64,000 bases of DNA from Pollutimonas subterranea (GTDB lineage: Bacteria; Pseudomonadota; Gammaproteobacteria; Burkholderiales; Burkholderiaceae_B): assembly GCF_002849655.1 (NCBI RefSeq), contig NZ_PDNW01000012.1, positions 62,001-126,000 of the forward strand. Reading direction: 5' to 3'. The notes under the pieces were generated by a model that had not been told where the DNA came from, made no database searches, and worked only from the letters and a program-made list of their open reading frames with translations. This document shows, one piece after another, positions 1-9,801 of this stretch. A program made the position numbers and the translations under genes. The number at the start of each line of letters is the position of its first letter. Position 1 is the first letter of the stretch.

Positions 1-500
1 GCACTGATCCGATCCAGTATCCGGGCCAGCGGCTCTGCGCCTCCGGATAGAGCAACAGTGGTGGGAGCCGCGACTGCACCGCCCTTCGCCGTTACGGCGA
101 GACGGGGCGAGAAATGCTCCAAAGGCAGCAAGGCGTCGGGTCCCACATGAACCGGAATATCGGTTGCGGATGTAATGCGTTGAGCCAATCGCGATAAATC
201 CATGGCTCCATCGGCGAACATCATTGTGGTGCTGACATTGGCTCTCAGGGCGGGCGGCAACGTTATTTCGCGTGCCAATGGCTCGGCCCGGCCCACAAGC
301 CACGGCCGGTCCACAAGCTGGGCCGCCCGTCTTTCTTCCTGGCTTCCAACGGAACGGATAAACCCTTCATGCTGCCCCTGGACGGAGGAACGCACCTGGC
401 TTATGGCGGCCACCATTTCCTGCATTCGTTCACCGATCGCACAGGCCGATAGGAAAATGCATGACACCGTCGCAGCCAGACAGCGAATCGGGGACATCAT
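1..500 (-). CDS. PilN-type type IVb pilus secretin, N-terminal part (runs off left edge)
   Basis: Only the first ~166 codons are present; the frame stays open to base 1, so the C-terminal secretin domain lies outside the window. The start is an ATG-ATG pair at 500, overlapping the stop of the preceding gene (ATGA), which implies translational coupling. The product begins with a lipoprotein signal ending in LSAC (Cys about residue 20). A charged, Gln-rich stretch follows, then a segment resembling secretin N-domains. Family knowledge: R64 PilN / BfpB proteins are outer-membrane lipoprotein secretins of type IVb pili. The assignment rests on the N-terminus and the TcpQ-domain neighbour; another secretin-like lipoprotein is possible. 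Confidence 0.6.
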   Translation of the reverse strand, partial: MMSPIRCLAATVSCIFLSACAIGERMQEMVAAISQVRSSVQGQHEGFIRSVGSQEERRAAQLVDRPWLVGRAEPLAREITLPPALRANVSTTMMFADGAMDLSRLAQRITSATDIPVHVGPDALLPLEHFSPRLAVTAKGGAVAAPTTVALSGGAEPLARILDRIS

Positions 501-1351
501 GAGGTCCCCGCGCCGGCGACGGTACGATTGCACTGTTGGGCATAGGGGACGATGCGCAAGACGCGGTTGGAGTAGAAGCATGGCCGCAAGGGCCGGTCCG
601 CCAACTCGGTACTTGCTACAAGATCCTGCACCGCGAGCCTGAAACCAGGCTCGAACGTCGCCGAGGCCACAATGGGGATATCGGCATCGACGGCCCAGTG
701 TTCGGGCTCAAACGTCCACCCGACCGATTGCGCCCAGCGCGACAGGGCCGAGCGCAGATTGAGGTCTTTGGGGCTGACGTCATAACGTTGCGTTGACTCA
801 TCCGGCATGCCTGCTACCGGCAGCGTGATTGGTGGCGTGATCGTTGGGGTCGTCGTCGGCGTGGCAGCCGTCGTAACCGTGGAAATATCGACAGGCATTT
901 CGGAAGAAATAGCAGGCGAAGCCACCGACAGTGCGGCTGGCAGGTCTGCGGGAACCACGGCCGCGGGCGGTTCGGCCGCAGGCTCATGCAGTCGTTCGAC
1001 CCGGCTTTGCAGTCGTCCTCCACGTAAGGCCAGCTTGGGCCATACGCCATTCAAGACCATATAAGGTCCTTCCTGCGTATAGGTCAAGGGACGATCGCCT
1101 GTGGCGGTATGTTCGAATACTGCCGGCAGGGGCTGCTGTGGCAGGAACTGCAACCAGGTCTTTTGTCCGTTGTCGAAAACCTGGACGGGGGCGACCGCCC
1201 TGTCGCCCGACAAACGCCATTCGAAGCTGTAGTGTGAAACCGGGTCGACGACCTGGTGATTCCTGGAGGGAATGACCAACGCCCATTCGGGCATGCCGGA
1301 GCACGCCGACAGGAATCCGGACAATATCGAAGCGACAAACATTCTGGCCAT
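497..1351 (-). CDS. Pilus-assembly lipoprotein with VirB9-like and TcpQ-like domains
   Basis: ATG 1351 is chosen over a GTG at 1381 because the product then starts with a lipoprotein signal ending in LSAC (284 aa). Residues ~35-110 look like the C-terminal domain of VirB9/TrbG proteins (pattern VFDNGQKTWLQF...LPAVF...GPYMVLNGVW). A Pro/Thr/Ala-rich linker follows (~115-185). The last ~85 residues match the TcpQ type (LRSALSRWAQSVGWTFEPE, then DRPLRPCFYSNRVLRIV). TcpQ-type proteins help localise type IVb pilus secretins, in keeping with the PilN-like gene that starts at its stop codon. It probably acts at the outer membrane as the secretin's partner. Similar genes occur both in chromosomal pilus clusters and on integrative elements. 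Confidence 0.65.
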   Translation of the reverse strand: MARMFVASILSGFLSACSGMPEWALVIPSRNHQVVDPVSHYSFEWRLSGDRAVAPVQVFDNGQKTWLQFLPQQPLPAVFEHTATGDRPLTYTQEGPYMVLNGVWPKLALRGGRLQSRVERLHEPAAEPPAAVVPADLPAALSVASPAISSEMPVDISTVTTAATPTTTPTITPPITLPVAGMPDESTQRYDVSPKDLNLRSALSRWAQSVGWTFEPEHWAVDADIPIVASATFEPGFRLAVQDLVASTELADRPLRPCFYSNRVLRIVPYAQQCNRTVAGAGTS

Positions 1352-1522
1352 ATTCAGATCCAAGACAGAGGTCCACGCCACCTTGGCGTTGAAGCTATCT
1401 TGGGCGTCGCTCCGGGATGCCGCCAGTCAGACTTTTACGAATAGAGTCTTTTATCGCCTCGCCGCTGAAAAACTATTCCATACAAATCAGTCACTTGGAT
1501 AGATTCTTCGATCATAAATACA

Positions 1523-1559
1523 AAACACCCCATGGGCTGGAATTGCCCATGGGGTGTTT
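1523..1559 (-). terminator. Perfect hairpin, distal terminator of the solute-binding-protein operon
   Basis: Two 15-base arms (1523-1537 and 1545-1559) are perfectly complementary around a 7-base loop. On the minus strand the stem is followed by a short TTTTG run. It lies 52 bases past the stop of the solute-binding protein gene and before the pilus genes. Confidence 0.6.
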
Positions 1560-1571
1560 CATGTCTTAGGT

Positions 1572-1606
1572 GAAAATGTTGGCGGCGCGCAACCGCCAAC
1601 ATTTTC
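1572..1606 (-). terminator. Perfect hairpin, proximal terminator after the solute-binding protein
   Basis: Arms 1572-1585 and 1593-1606 pair perfectly over 14 bases with a 7-base loop, just 5 bases beyond the stop codon at 1611. There is no clear U-tract, so it may act with the second hairpin at 1523-1559 or protect the mRNA 3' end. Confidence 0.5.
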
Positions 1607-1610
1607 TTCT

Positions 1611-2936
1611 TTACTGAAGCATGAGCTTGCCCGCTTCAGCAGATGCCGATTTGAGCGCCGTCACCGCCGGCTGCTTGCCATTGAAGGCCCCATCGAGTTT
1701 CTGCTGGAACATGGCCCGGATCTGCGGATAGTTCTTGATACGGAAACCGCGCGATGTGACCGCGGGCTTCGTCTCGTAGACGGCTACGAGCTGCTGCCAG
1801 TCACCCAGGTTCTTGTAGTATGACTTCTCGGTCTGGTCGAAAGCTTGCTTGGTCAAAGGCAGGAAGCCGGTATTCTGGAACCAATCGGCAGCTTGCTTTG
1901 GCTGGCTGAGCCAGGACAAGAGCTGAACGCTGGCTGCATCGCTTTCCTTGGACAGCCCCGATATCGCCCACAGCGCAGAGCCGCCCACGAAAGGATTTCC
2001 CGGCTTCGGAGTGACTTCTGGATAATACGGCAAGCCGCTGATGGCGAAGTCCAGTTTTTTGGCATCCTTGAACCATCCAAGGTTGCTGGACGTTGACATC
2101 AACACAGCGCATTCGCCGTTGGCAAAGCGCTTGGCCGCCATCGTATCGAATTCCGGCTTGACAAGCAGTTCGGTGCGAACCCAACTGATCATCATGGAAA
2201 GATGACGTATGTACATCGAATCGAATGTGAATACCGGCGTACCTTTACCCTTGGACGCAAGACCATTCTCTTGCGTGGTATATGGCTGCTTGTTCACGGC
2301 CGCCAGGTTTTCAAGGTTTACCGACACCGACTGGTCGCTGGTCATCGGGCAATTGCGCGAACCGTTATTGGCCATGGTCACCAGCTGGTCTTGCAAGCCT
2401 TTCCAGGAGCGCTGGGGTTCGGCAGGCTTGATGCCCGCTTTCTTGAACGCATCCACGTTGTAATACATGACCGGCACGTCAACCATATACGGGAAAGCGA
2501 CCAGCCGGCCCTTTGCATCCCGCATGAAGGTATTGAATTCGGGCAGGAACCACTTGGCATCCTTGACCGGATACTTGGCGATCAGCGCATGCAGCGGTTG
2601 AATGTAGGAACGTGTTGCAATATTGTCCGGCGCGCGTGAATCATCAAGCTGCACCAGCGCCGGCTTGTCTTCGCGCTTTTTGACCTTGTTCAATGCAGAT
2701 TCGATCTCTTGCGGAGTATCGAATGACTTCAGCTTTACGTTGACGTCTTTCTGGCCCTTGTTGAAATCCTTGACCAGTTCTTCGAAGACTTTCTTGTTGT
2801 AGGGATTAAGCGAATGCCAGACCTGGATATCGGTTGCGGCCGCGGCGGCCATGGAAGAAAACAGTAAGGACCCGGCGCTCACCCACGCCAACCGACGCCC
2901 GGAACCAAGGGCGTCGAAAAACCAATGTTGTGTCAT
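1611..2936 (-). CDS. ABC transporter substrate-binding protein, family 1 (UgpB/MalE-like)
   Basis: A 441-aa protein with a signal peptide of about 33 residues ending in an Ala-rich site, then the fold of family-1 solute-binding proteins (VWHSLNPYNKKVFEELVKDF; later FPYMVDVPVMYYNVDAFKKAG and NGECAVLMST). It would bind a sugar, glycerol phosphate or similar ligand in the periplasm and deliver it to an ABC permease. No permease or ATPase gene is adjacent. The gene starts 7 bases after dadA and is probably co-transcribed with it. UgpB is the nearest family I recognise, but the ligand is unknown. Two strong hairpins follow the stop. Confidence 0.8.
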   Translation of the reverse strand: MTQHWFFDALGSGRRLAWVSAGSLLFSSMAAAAATDIQVWHSLNPYNKKVFEELVKDFNKGQKDVNVKLKSFDTPQEIESALNKVKKREDKPALVQLDDSRAPDNIATRSYIQPLHALIAKYPVKDAKWFLPEFNTFMRDAKGRLVAFPYMVDVPVMYYNVDAFKKAGIKPAEPQRSWKGLQDQLVTMANNGSRNCPMTSDQSVSVNLENLAAVNKQPYTTQENGLASKGKGTPVFTFDSMYIRHLSMMISWVRTELLVKPEFDTMAAKRFANGECAVLMSTSSNLGWFKDAKKLDFAISGLPYYPEVTPKPGNPFVGGSALWAISGLSKESDAASVQLLSWLSQPKQAADWFQNTGFLPLTKQAFDQTEKSYYKNLGDWQQLVAVYETKPAVTSRGFRIKNYPQIRAMFQQKLDGAFNGKQPAVTALKSASAEAGKLMLQ

Positions 2937-2943
2937 AAAACAA

Positions 2944-4197
2944 TTAACCTAGAAAAGGAAATTCGGGTTCGGGTTGGCGGCCCGAAATAATGTCGGCCAA
3001 GGCGCGCCCAGAACCGACGCCCATGGTCCAGCCCAATGTACCGTGGCCGGTATTGAGGTACAGGTTACGGATTCTTGTCTTGCCAATAAGGGGAACATTT
3101 GAAGGGGTTGCAGGGCGCAGTCCCGACCAGAAACGTACGTTATCAAAATCCAGAGCCGTTGGAAACAACTCTCGGGCCAAGTGCATCATATTATCGCAAC
3201 GGATTGTATTAAGAGCACGCGAGTAACCGGAAAGTTCCGCAGTGCCCGCCATACGCAATTGGTTGCCCAGGCGACTGTATACCACCTTGTGCGCGCTGTC
3301 AGTCAGGCTGACCATCGGCGCCGCCGCAGCGTCGACAATATCAAACGAAGCGGAATAGCCTTTGGCCGGATAAACGTTGCAAGGAATTCCCAGCGGCGCC
3401 ACGAAGTGAGGCGTATAAGACCCCAGCGCGGCCACATAGGCATCGGCCTGTATGGTTTCGTAGAGGCCGTCCGGCCGGATAACCTCGGCTCCTATAATTT
3501 GTCCGCCTGCAGGTATCAGCCGGCTCAGCTGGGTCGAGTAACGGAACTCCACGCCCGCGTTGCGCGCACGCTCGGCCAAGGCCGTTGTAAACAGATAGAC
3601 GTCGCCTGTTTCATCTTCAGCGGTATAGTCGCCGCCCACAATTTTGCTGCGCATATGAGCCAGTGACGGCTCGAGCTGGATGATCTCAGCGGTCGTGACG
3701 ATACGCCGGTCTACGCCGAACTCGCGCATGACGCCCGCCATTTCCTGGGAATTTTCGAATTCGGCCGGATCACGATAGAAATTGATGATGCCCCGTTCGA
3801 GGTGGTCGTACTGTATGTCGAGATCGCTGCGCATCTCACGCAGCGTACCGCGACTATATTCGGCGAGCCGCACCATGGCGCGTATGTTGGGCGCAAGACG
3901 GCCGGGCAAGCATTCACGCAAGAACATCAAGCCCCACCACCATTGCCGCAAATCGAACTTCGGACGAAACAGCAAAGGGGCATCGTCGCGGAAAAGCCAG
4001 CGTGCCAATTTCATGGGTGCTTGCGGATTTGCCCACGGCTCGGCATAAGACACCGAAATCTGGCAGCCGTTGGCCCGACTGGTTTCCTGGGCAGGCCCGG
4101 TTTCACGGTCTATGACCACCACGTCGTGCCCAGCCTGGTTCAGCCACCATGCGGTGGATGTCCCGATAATCCCGCTACCCAATACTGCTATTTTCAT
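2944..4197 (-). CDS. dadA: D-amino acid dehydrogenase (DadA family)
   Basis: A 417-aa FAD-dependent oxidoreductase with an N-terminal dinucleotide-binding motif (VLGSGIIGTSTAWWLNQAGH). The DAO-fold C-terminus contains FWSGLRPATPSNVPLIG and NTGHGTLGWTMGVGSGRALAD. Family role: oxidative deamination of D-amino acids (classically D-alanine) to 2-oxo acids and ammonia at the inner face of the membrane, with electrons passing to quinone. Length and motifs fit DadA well. It sits between a ferredoxin-reductase gene and the solute-binding protein on the same strand. No alanine racemase gene (dadX), its usual partner, is nearby. Confidence 0.88.
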   Translation of the reverse strand: MKIAVLGSGIIGTSTAWWLNQAGHDVVVIDRETGPAQETSRANGCQISVSYAEPWANPQAPMKLARWLFRDDAPLLFRPKFDLRQWWWGLMFLRECLPGRLAPNIRAMVRLAEYSRGTLREMRSDLDIQYDHLERGIINFYRDPAEFENSQEMAGVMREFGVDRRIVTTAEIIQLEPSLAHMRSKIVGGDYTAEDETGDVYLFTTALAERARNAGVEFRYSTQLSRLIPAGGQIIGAEVIRPDGLYETIQADAYVAALGSYTPHFVAPLGIPCNVYPAKGYSASFDIVDAAAAPMVSLTDSAHKVVYSRLGNQLRMAGTAELSGYSRALNTIRCDNMMHLARELFPTALDFDNVRFWSGLRPATPSNVPLIGKTRIRNLYLNTGHGTLGWTMGVGSGRALADIISGRQPEPEFPFLG

Positions 4198-4274
4198 AGT
4201 CGTTGCCTTTGCCGCTGATAAGATAGGCGCCGCAAAACGCCTTTACTGCCGGCCCGCGTCTTGCCTGCGACCGC

Positions 4275-5309
4275 TTAGGGCACGTCAGCTTCTGTCGTAA
4301 ACGCGTCGGCGAAGAAGTCGTCTTCCGGCAAGCCTCTACCGCCGATGAAATCCCTTCTAGCGCTTTCCACCATGACGGGAGCCCCGCAGACGTATACCTG
4401 GTGCCCCGAAAGATCAGGGTAGTCCTCCAATACGGCCTGGTGCACAAACCCGGTGCGACCGTTCCAGCCATCCGATGCTTGAGCGTCGGACACCACCGGC
4501 ACATAGCTGAAATCGGGCAGGTTGGCGGCCCATTCCATCGCCTTGTCGTGCATGTACAGATCGCTTGGGCGGCGCCCACCCCAGTACAAGACCGCCTTGC
4601 GCTGGTTCCCGGACTCGATCATGCGCTCGACGATGGCCTTGATGGGGGCAAAGCCCGTGCCGCTCGCGAGGAAAATAACCGGTTTATCGCTATCGTCACG
4701 CAAGAAGAATGAACCGAAAGGACCTTCGACACGCAAGATTTCACGCACTTTCATTTGCGTTGGTCCGGCCCCGAATACGTGGTCAGTGAAGACGCCTCCG
4801 GGGGTATGGCGAACGTGCAGCTCAACCAGGTTGTTGTCGGACGGCGGCGTAGCCATGGAATAGCTGCGCCGACGTCCATCCTTGAGGATAAATTCCAGAT
4901 ACTGTCCCGCATAAAAGCGAAACGGGTCCGTGGCAGGCAGCTGCAGCTTGATGATCATGACGTCGCTGGTCGCCATATCAAGCGCCATTACACGGGACGG
5001 CATCTTGCGTATCTGGATATCGCTGGCCATGCGGATCTCATGGGCCTCGATCAGCAGGTCGGAGTGTGGCTTGGCCTGGCAAAACAAGGTATAACCTTGC
5101 GCCAGGTCTTCGGGAGACAATATTTGCGCTGGACTGGGTCCCGCATCGTAGTCCCCCGAGACCACCTTGCCTTTACACGTAGAGCATGCGCCATTGCGGC
5201 AGCTGTAAGGCAACACTATGCCCGCCGCCAGGGCGCCGTCGAGCACGGACTGTCCGTCTTCGACCTGAAATTCGTGATTGCTGGGATGGACGGTGACCTT
5301 GAAACTCAT
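4275..5309 (-). CDS. 2Fe-2S ferredoxin/FAD-NAD(P)H reductase, AscD-like
   Basis: A 344-aa two-domain electron-transfer protein. The N-terminal plant-type ferredoxin domain has the cluster ligands CRNGACSTC plus a distal Cys in LFCQAKP. The FAD/NAD reductase part has RRRSYSMATPP (flavin binding) and ASGTGFAPIKAIVERM (nucleotide binding). Proteins of this layout are usually annotated CDP-6-deoxy-delta-3,4-glucoseen reductase (AscD/RfbI), but the same layout serves oxygenase reductases. No sugar-nucleotide genes are nearby, so the sugar role is doubtful. It lies 55 bases after parC, same strand. Confidence 0.75.
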   Translation of the reverse strand: MSFKVTVHPSNHEFQVEDGQSVLDGALAAGIVLPYSCRNGACSTCKGKVVSGDYDAGPSPAQILSPEDLAQGYTLFCQAKPHSDLLIEAHEIRMASDIQIRKMPSRVMALDMATSDVMIIKLQLPATDPFRFYAGQYLEFILKDGRRRSYSMATPPSDNNLVELHVRHTPGGVFTDHVFGAGPTQMKVREILRVEGPFGSFFLRDDSDKPVIFLASGTGFAPIKAIVERMIESGNQRKAVLYWGGRRPSDLYMHDKAMEWAANLPDFSYVPVVSDAQASDGWNGRTGFVHQAVLEDYPDLSGHQVYVCGAPVMVESARRDFIGGRGLPEDDFFADAFTTEADVP

Positions 5310-5364
5310 AGTGGCTGATAGTAAAAATTAAAGGGAATAGGCCCATTTTAAGGGCAAGGCGGTG

Positions 5365-7674
5365 TTACACCGGCGACAGTGAGGGCTGCTTGACCTTTAT
5401 CGACAAGGCCTTGCCCTTGCGGGCGCGTTTTCCCACATATTCTTCCAAGGCGGCCGTATCGAGTTCCAGCACCGTTTCCTTGTTGCGGTACACCCCGCTG
5501 GCCAATATGCCAGCCGCGCCTCCGGGTACCCATTGGGCCAGGATATCACCTGCATCCAGGCCCATCAGAATGGTACCCCGCCCACCGCCCGACAGGGATT
5601 TGAGTTCGGCCAGATCAACGACCAGAAAGCGCCCTTTCCTGGACAGCATGGCAATATATTGATCCGTGGCACGCAGCGCCATGGGCTTCAATAGAACGTC
5701 GTCCTTTTCCAGCGTGACGAATTGCTTGCCTGCCCGCTGGCGCGACGCAAGGTCCTTGAGCGTCGTCATGAAGCCATAGCCGGCTTGTGTACCCAGCACA
5801 TAGCGCTGGGTTGGCGGGCCCGCGACCATGTGCGTAATCCGGGTGCCCGGCTCCATGTCTATCATGGTCGTAACGGGCTGGCCATCGCCACGTGCTGAAG
5901 GCAGGCCGGCCACGGCCACGGTGTAGACGCGGCCACTGGTCGAGAAAGCAATGAGGTCATCGGTGCTGCGGCATTCGATGGCATCGTAAAGGCCGTCGCC
6001 CGCCTTGAAGCTGAACTGCCCTGCATCGTGGCCATGTCCCTGGCGGGTACGCAGCCAGCCGCGCTGCGAAATAATAACGGTTACCGGTTCCTCGACAACC
6101 CGATTCTCGAGCACTGCGCGTTCCGCGGTTTCGATGAGTGTGCGGCGGTCATCGCCATACGTTTTCGCGTCGGCTTCGATTTCCTTGATCATCAGGCGCT
6201 TGAACGCATTGGGATTATCCAGCAACTCCTGGAGTGCGGCCTGCTGTTCCTTCTGTGCGGCCAATTCCTTCTCTATCTTGAAGCCTTCCAGTCGCGCCAG
6301 TTGGCGCAGCCGCATTTCAAGAATGTCTTCAGCCTGGCGCTCGGATAAATCAAAGCGCTGCATCAGTGCGGCGCGAGGATCATCGGATTCGCGTATGGTC
6401 TGGATTACCTCGTCCACGTTCAGGTAGACCACCATCCGGCCTTCCAGCACATGAATCCGGTCGGTGACTTTATCCAATCGGAACTGGGTGCGGCGCGTAA
6501 TGGTATGCGCGCGAAAGCCCAGCCAGTCGGTCAGGACCTGGCGCAGGGAACGCTGGCCAGGCCGTCCATCGGTGCCGATACAAACCAGGTTGATGGAGAC
6601 ACCCGTCTCCATGCTGGTCTGTGCAAGCAGAGTGTTGACGAATTCATTACGATCCACGCGACTGCTTTTCGGCTCGAAAACCAGGCGTATGGAAGCCTGT
6701 TTGCCGGATTCGTCGCGCACCGTGTCCAGCAAGCCCAGAATCAGGGCCTTGGTCTGCTGCTGATCGTTACTCAGGCTTTTCTTGCCGGCCTTGATCTTCG
6801 GGTTGGTCCTGTCTTCGATTTCTTCCAGGATCTTCTGCGACGAGGTGCCGGGCGGCAGCTCGGTAATCACCAATTGCCATTGCCCTCGGGCAAGCTCCTC
6901 GAACTGCCAGCGTGCACGGGCCTTGATCGAGCCTCGTCCCACGCTGTAGATATGCGCGATATCGGCCGGCGAAGAAATGATCTGTCCGCCTCCGGCAAAG
7001 TCCGGCCCGGGCACCAGGGCATAGAACTCTTCATCGGAAAGCTTGGGGTTCTTGATGAGGGTCACGCACGCGCTGGCGATCTCTCGAAGATTATGCGCAG
7101 GAATCTCTGTGGCCATACCCACCGCAATGCCCGAAGCGCCATTGAGCAACATGACAGGCAGCCGGGCGGGCAGCAGCATAGGCTCTTTCTGGCTGCCATC
7201 GTAATTCGGTGCGAAATCAACGGTCCCTTCATCGAGCTCGTCGAGCAGCACGCGGGCAAAAGGGGTAAGCCGGGCTTCGGTATACCGCATGGCCGCGGCA
7301 TTATCGCCGTCGCGCGAGCCAAAATTACCCTGGCCATCCACCAGGGGGTAGCGCAACATGAAGTCCTGCGCCATTCGCACCATGGCATCGTAGGCCGCCT
7401 GATCCCCGTGAGGGTGATACTTACCCAGCACATCGCCGACGACACGGGCGGACTTGACAGGCTTGGCCCCGGACGTCAGGCCCATGGCCTGCATGGAATA
7501 AAGGATGCGGCGTTGGACCGGCTTTTGGCCATCGGTCAGATCGGGCAATGCCCGCCCGCGAACCACCGAAACCGCGTAATCCAGGTAAGCCTGCTCGGCA
7601 TAATGCGCGAGCGTAATACTGTCGCCGTTCGGTGCTTCATCGAACAAGCCTGTTTGTATACTATCCATTGTCAT
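5365..7674 (-). CDS. parC: DNA topoisomerase IV subunit A
   Basis: A 769-aa breakage-reunion subunit that decatenates daughter chromosomes with ParE. Visible are the [12 protein letters not shown] region, [20 protein letters not shown] and the catalytic tyrosine in AMRYTEARL (about residue 128), followed by the C-terminal beta-propeller. The length fits ParC rather than GyrA, and the GyrA-box is not evident. At the two quinolone-resistance positions (E. coli Ser80/Glu84) this protein has Gln92 and Asp96. A second ATG two codons downstream (7668) has a better-spaced AGAG and could be the true start. It follows parE by 12 bases. Confidence 0.95.
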   Translation of the reverse strand: MTMDSIQTGLFDEAPNGDSITLAHYAEQAYLDYAVSVVRGRALPDLTDGQKPVQRRILYSMQAMGLTSGAKPVKSARVVGDVLGKYHPHGDQAAYDAMVRMAQDFMLRYPLVDGQGNFGSRDGDNAAAMRYTEARLTPFARVLLDELDEGTVDFAPNYDGSQKEPMLLPARLPVMLLNGASGIAVGMATEIPAHNLREIASACVTLIKNPKLSDEEFYALVPGPDFAGGGQIISSPADIAHIYSVGRGSIKARARWQFEELARGQWQLVITELPPGTSSQKILEEIEDRTNPKIKAGKKSLSNDQQQTKALILGLLDTVRDESGKQASIRLVFEPKSSRVDRNEFVNTLLAQTSMETGVSINLVCIGTDGRPGQRSLRQVLTDWLGFRAHTITRRTQFRLDKVTDRIHVLEGRMVVYLNVDEVIQTIRESDDPRAALMQRFDLSERQAEDILEMRLRQLARLEGFKIEKELAAQKEQQAALQELLDNPNAFKRLMIKEIEADAKTYGDDRRTLIETAERAVLENRVVEEPVTVIISQRGWLRTRQGHGHDAGQFSFKAGDGLYDAIECRSTDDLIAFSTSGRVYTVAVAGLPSARGDGQPVTTMIDMEPGTRITHMVAGPPTQRYVLGTQAGYGFMTTLKDLASRQRAGKQFVTLEKDDVLLKPMALRATDQYIAMLSRKGRFLVVDLAELKSLSGGGRGTILMGLDAGDILAQWVPGGAAGILASGVYRNKETVLELDTAALEEYVGKRARKGKALSIKVKQPSLSPV

Positions 7675-7686
7675 CTCTGTGTGGAT

Positions 7687-9648
7687 TTAAACGTCGACTT
7701 CGGCCAGATTGCCTTTCTGCTCGAGCCAGATGCGCCGTTGCGCCGATTCGCCCTTGCCCATCAGCATGTCGAACATTTGCGTCGTCGCCGCGAGCCCCAG
7801 GTCGCCGTACGCCACGGGCGTAAGCCGCCGGGTGTCCGGGTTCATGGTCGTGTCCCATAGCTGTTCCGCGCTCATTTCGCCCAGGCCCTTGAAACGGCTG
7901 ATGCTCCACGATGCCTCGCGTATGCCTTCCTTGCGAAGCTTGTCCTGCGCCGCATCGAGTTCGCCCTGGTCCAGGCAGTACACCTTGCGGGCAGGTCGCT
8001 TGCCGGCAGCAGGTACGTCCAGGCGGAACAATGGGGGGCGTGCGACATAGACATGTCCGGCTTCAACCAGCTTGGGGAAATGCCGGAAAAACAGCGTCAG
8101 CAACAGCACCTGGATATGCGAGCCGTCCACGTCGGCATCCGACAAAATGCAGACGCGCCCATAGCGCAGGCCCGAAAGATCGGCCTTGTCGTCGGGCCCG
8201 TGGGGATCCACGCCAATGGCCACCGCAATATCGTGAATCTCGTTATTGGCGAACAACCGGTCGCGGTCGACCTCCCAGGAATTCAAAACCTTGCCGCGCA
8301 GTGGCAAGACAGCCTGGAATCCCTTGTCGCGTCCCATTTTTGCCGAACCGCCGGCCGAATCCCCTTCGACCAGGAAAACCTCGGTTCGGGAAATATCGTT
8401 GGATTCGCAATCCGTCAACTTGCCAGGCAATACCGCCACACCGGAGCTTTTCCGCTTCTCGACCTTCTGCGCCGACTTGGCGCGTGCCTGCGCCTGCCGT
8501 ATGGCGCTCTCGGCCAGCTTCTTGCCGTATTCGACATGGGCATGCAGCCAGAGATCCAGCGCATTCCGGGAGAATCCGCTGACTAGCCGTACGGCATCCC
8601 GGCTATTCAGCCGTTCTTTGATCTGTCCCTGGAACTGTGGATCGAGGACCTTGGCGGACAAGACGAAACTGGCCCGCGCAAAGACGTCTTCGGGCAATAA
8701 CTTGACACCCTTGGGCACCAGGCTGTGCAGCTCGGCAAACGACTTGACGGCATTGAACAAGCCGTCGCGCAGCCCGGCTTCGTGGGTACCGCCGGCCGTG
8801 GTCGATATGAGGTTCACGTAGGATTCCCGTACCACCGCGCCGTCAGCCGTCCACACGACCACCCAGTGCGCGCCTTCGCCCGGAGCAAAGGAATCATCAT
8901 CATCGGCGGCATATTGCTTGCCCTCGAAGACCGGTATGATTCTCTCGGCATCGCCCAAGGCCTCTTCCAAATAGCCCCGCAAGCCCTCTTCATACTGCCA
9001 TTCGCGGGTTTCGCCGGTTTTTTCTATAGTCAGCGTAACCTTGATGCCATTCAGCAGCACAGCCTTGCTGCGCAACACATGCACAAGCTCGGCCATAGGT
9101 ATGGCGGCCGAGTCAAAATACTTCGGATCGGGCCAGACCCGCACCCGCGTGCCGGTTTTCTTGCGCCCGACCGGATCGAGCTGTTCCAAAGGCTTGATGA
9201 CATCGCCATTGGCAAATACCAGTTCATGTGTCTTGCCGTCACGCCACACGCGTACTTCCAGTCGCGTGGACAGAGCATTGGTGACTGAAACCCCGACGCC
9301 ATGCAGGCCGCCGGAAAACGCGTAGGCACCACCGTCTTTCTTGTCGAACTTGCCGCCGGCATGGAGTCGCGTAAACACCAATTCGACCACGGGAGCGTGC
9401 TCTTCGGGGTGCAGTCCCACCGGAATCCCGCGGCCGTCATCCTCGACGGTCACACTCGCATCGGCGTGCAGGGTCACCTTTATCTGCTGGACGAAACCGG
9501 CCAGGGCTTCGTCTGCGGCATTATCGATGACCTCCTGGATAATGTGCAGGGGGTTGTCGGTACGTGTATACATGCCCGGGCGTTGCCGCACAGGCTCCAG
9601 CCCTTTCAGGACTCGGATGGATGCTTCGTCGTAGCGTGGTGTAGCCAA
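7687..9648 (-). CDS. parE: DNA topoisomerase IV subunit B
   Basis: A 653-aa GHKL ATPase subunit. ATP-site motifs are [13 protein letters not shown] and [11 protein letters not shown] near residues 40-80, then [15 protein letters not shown]. The TOPRIM domain shows [21 protein letters not shown] and the metal-binding [10 protein letters not shown]. The C-terminus ends in [13 protein letters not shown]. The start is TTG at 9648, since the next Met (PGMYTR) would remove the conserved N-terminus; a GAG precedes it by six bases. parE and parC form a two-gene unit, and the ferredoxin-reductase, dadA and solute-binding protein genes follow in the same direction. Confidence 0.95.
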   Translation of the reverse strand: MATPRYDEASIRVLKGLEPVRQRPGMYTRTDNPLHIIQEVIDNAADEALAGFVQQIKVTLHADASVTVEDDGRGIPVGLHPEEHAPVVELVFTRLHAGGKFDKKDGGAYAFSGGLHGVGVSVTNALSTRLEVRVWRDGKTHELVFANGDVIKPLEQLDPVGRKKTGTRVRVWPDPKYFDSAAIPMAELVHVLRSKAVLLNGIKVTLTIEKTGETREWQYEEGLRGYLEEALGDAERIIPVFEGKQYAADDDDSFAPGEGAHWVVVWTADGAVVRESYVNLISTTAGGTHEAGLRDGLFNAVKSFAELHSLVPKGVKLLPEDVFARASFVLSAKVLDPQFQGQIKERLNSRDAVRLVSGFSRNALDLWLHAHVEYGKKLAESAIRQAQARAKSAQKVEKRKSSGVAVLPGKLTDCESNDISRTEVFLVEGDSAGGSAKMGRDKGFQAVLPLRGKVLNSWEVDRDRLFANNEIHDIAVAIGVDPHGPDDKADLSGLRYGRVCILSDADVDGSHIQVLLLTLFFRHFPKLVEAGHVYVARPPLFRLDVPAAGKRPARKVYCLDQGELDAAQDKLRKEGIREASWSISRFKGLGEMSAEQLWDTTMNPDTRRLTPVAYGDLGLAATTQMFDMLMGKGESAQRRIWLEQKGNLAEVDV

Positions 9649-9776
9649 TTTTTTCTCGAATTTTCGGTAGTAATTACGGTATTTTACGGAGTATGCGCTT
9701 TATTGCAGCCGATGCGCCTCGTACCGCCATGGAGGTAACGTCTTGTGCGCAGCCCGGCTGTCGGTGGTATGCTTGT

Positions 9777-9801
9777 AAAAAAACGGGCGCCAGGCGCCGT
9801 T
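9777..9801 (-). terminator. Intrinsic-terminator-like hairpin facing parE
   Basis: On the minus strand, arms 9801-9793 and 9791-9782 pair with one bulged base and are followed by seven U residues (A-run at 9777-9783). It lies ~130 bases upstream of the parE start with no minus-strand gene upstream. It could attenuate a long parE leader or stop antisense transcripts from trxA. Confidence 0.45.

Noticed and set aside
1382-1522. Possible small gene upstream of the pilus lipoprotein
   Set aside because: Only short frames without ribosome sites; more likely the promoter region of the pilus genes.
4275-5309. A true CDP-6-deoxyhexose reductase (AscD) in sugar biosynthesis
   Set aside because: Domain layout fits, but there are no nucleotide-sugar genes nearby and the layout is shared with many oxygenase reductases, so no specific function was assigned.
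6451-7860. 469-codon open frame on the plus strand opposite parC/parE
   Set aside because: It is antisense to two unmistakable topoisomerase genes, has low-complexity His/Arg-rich content and no family resemblance.
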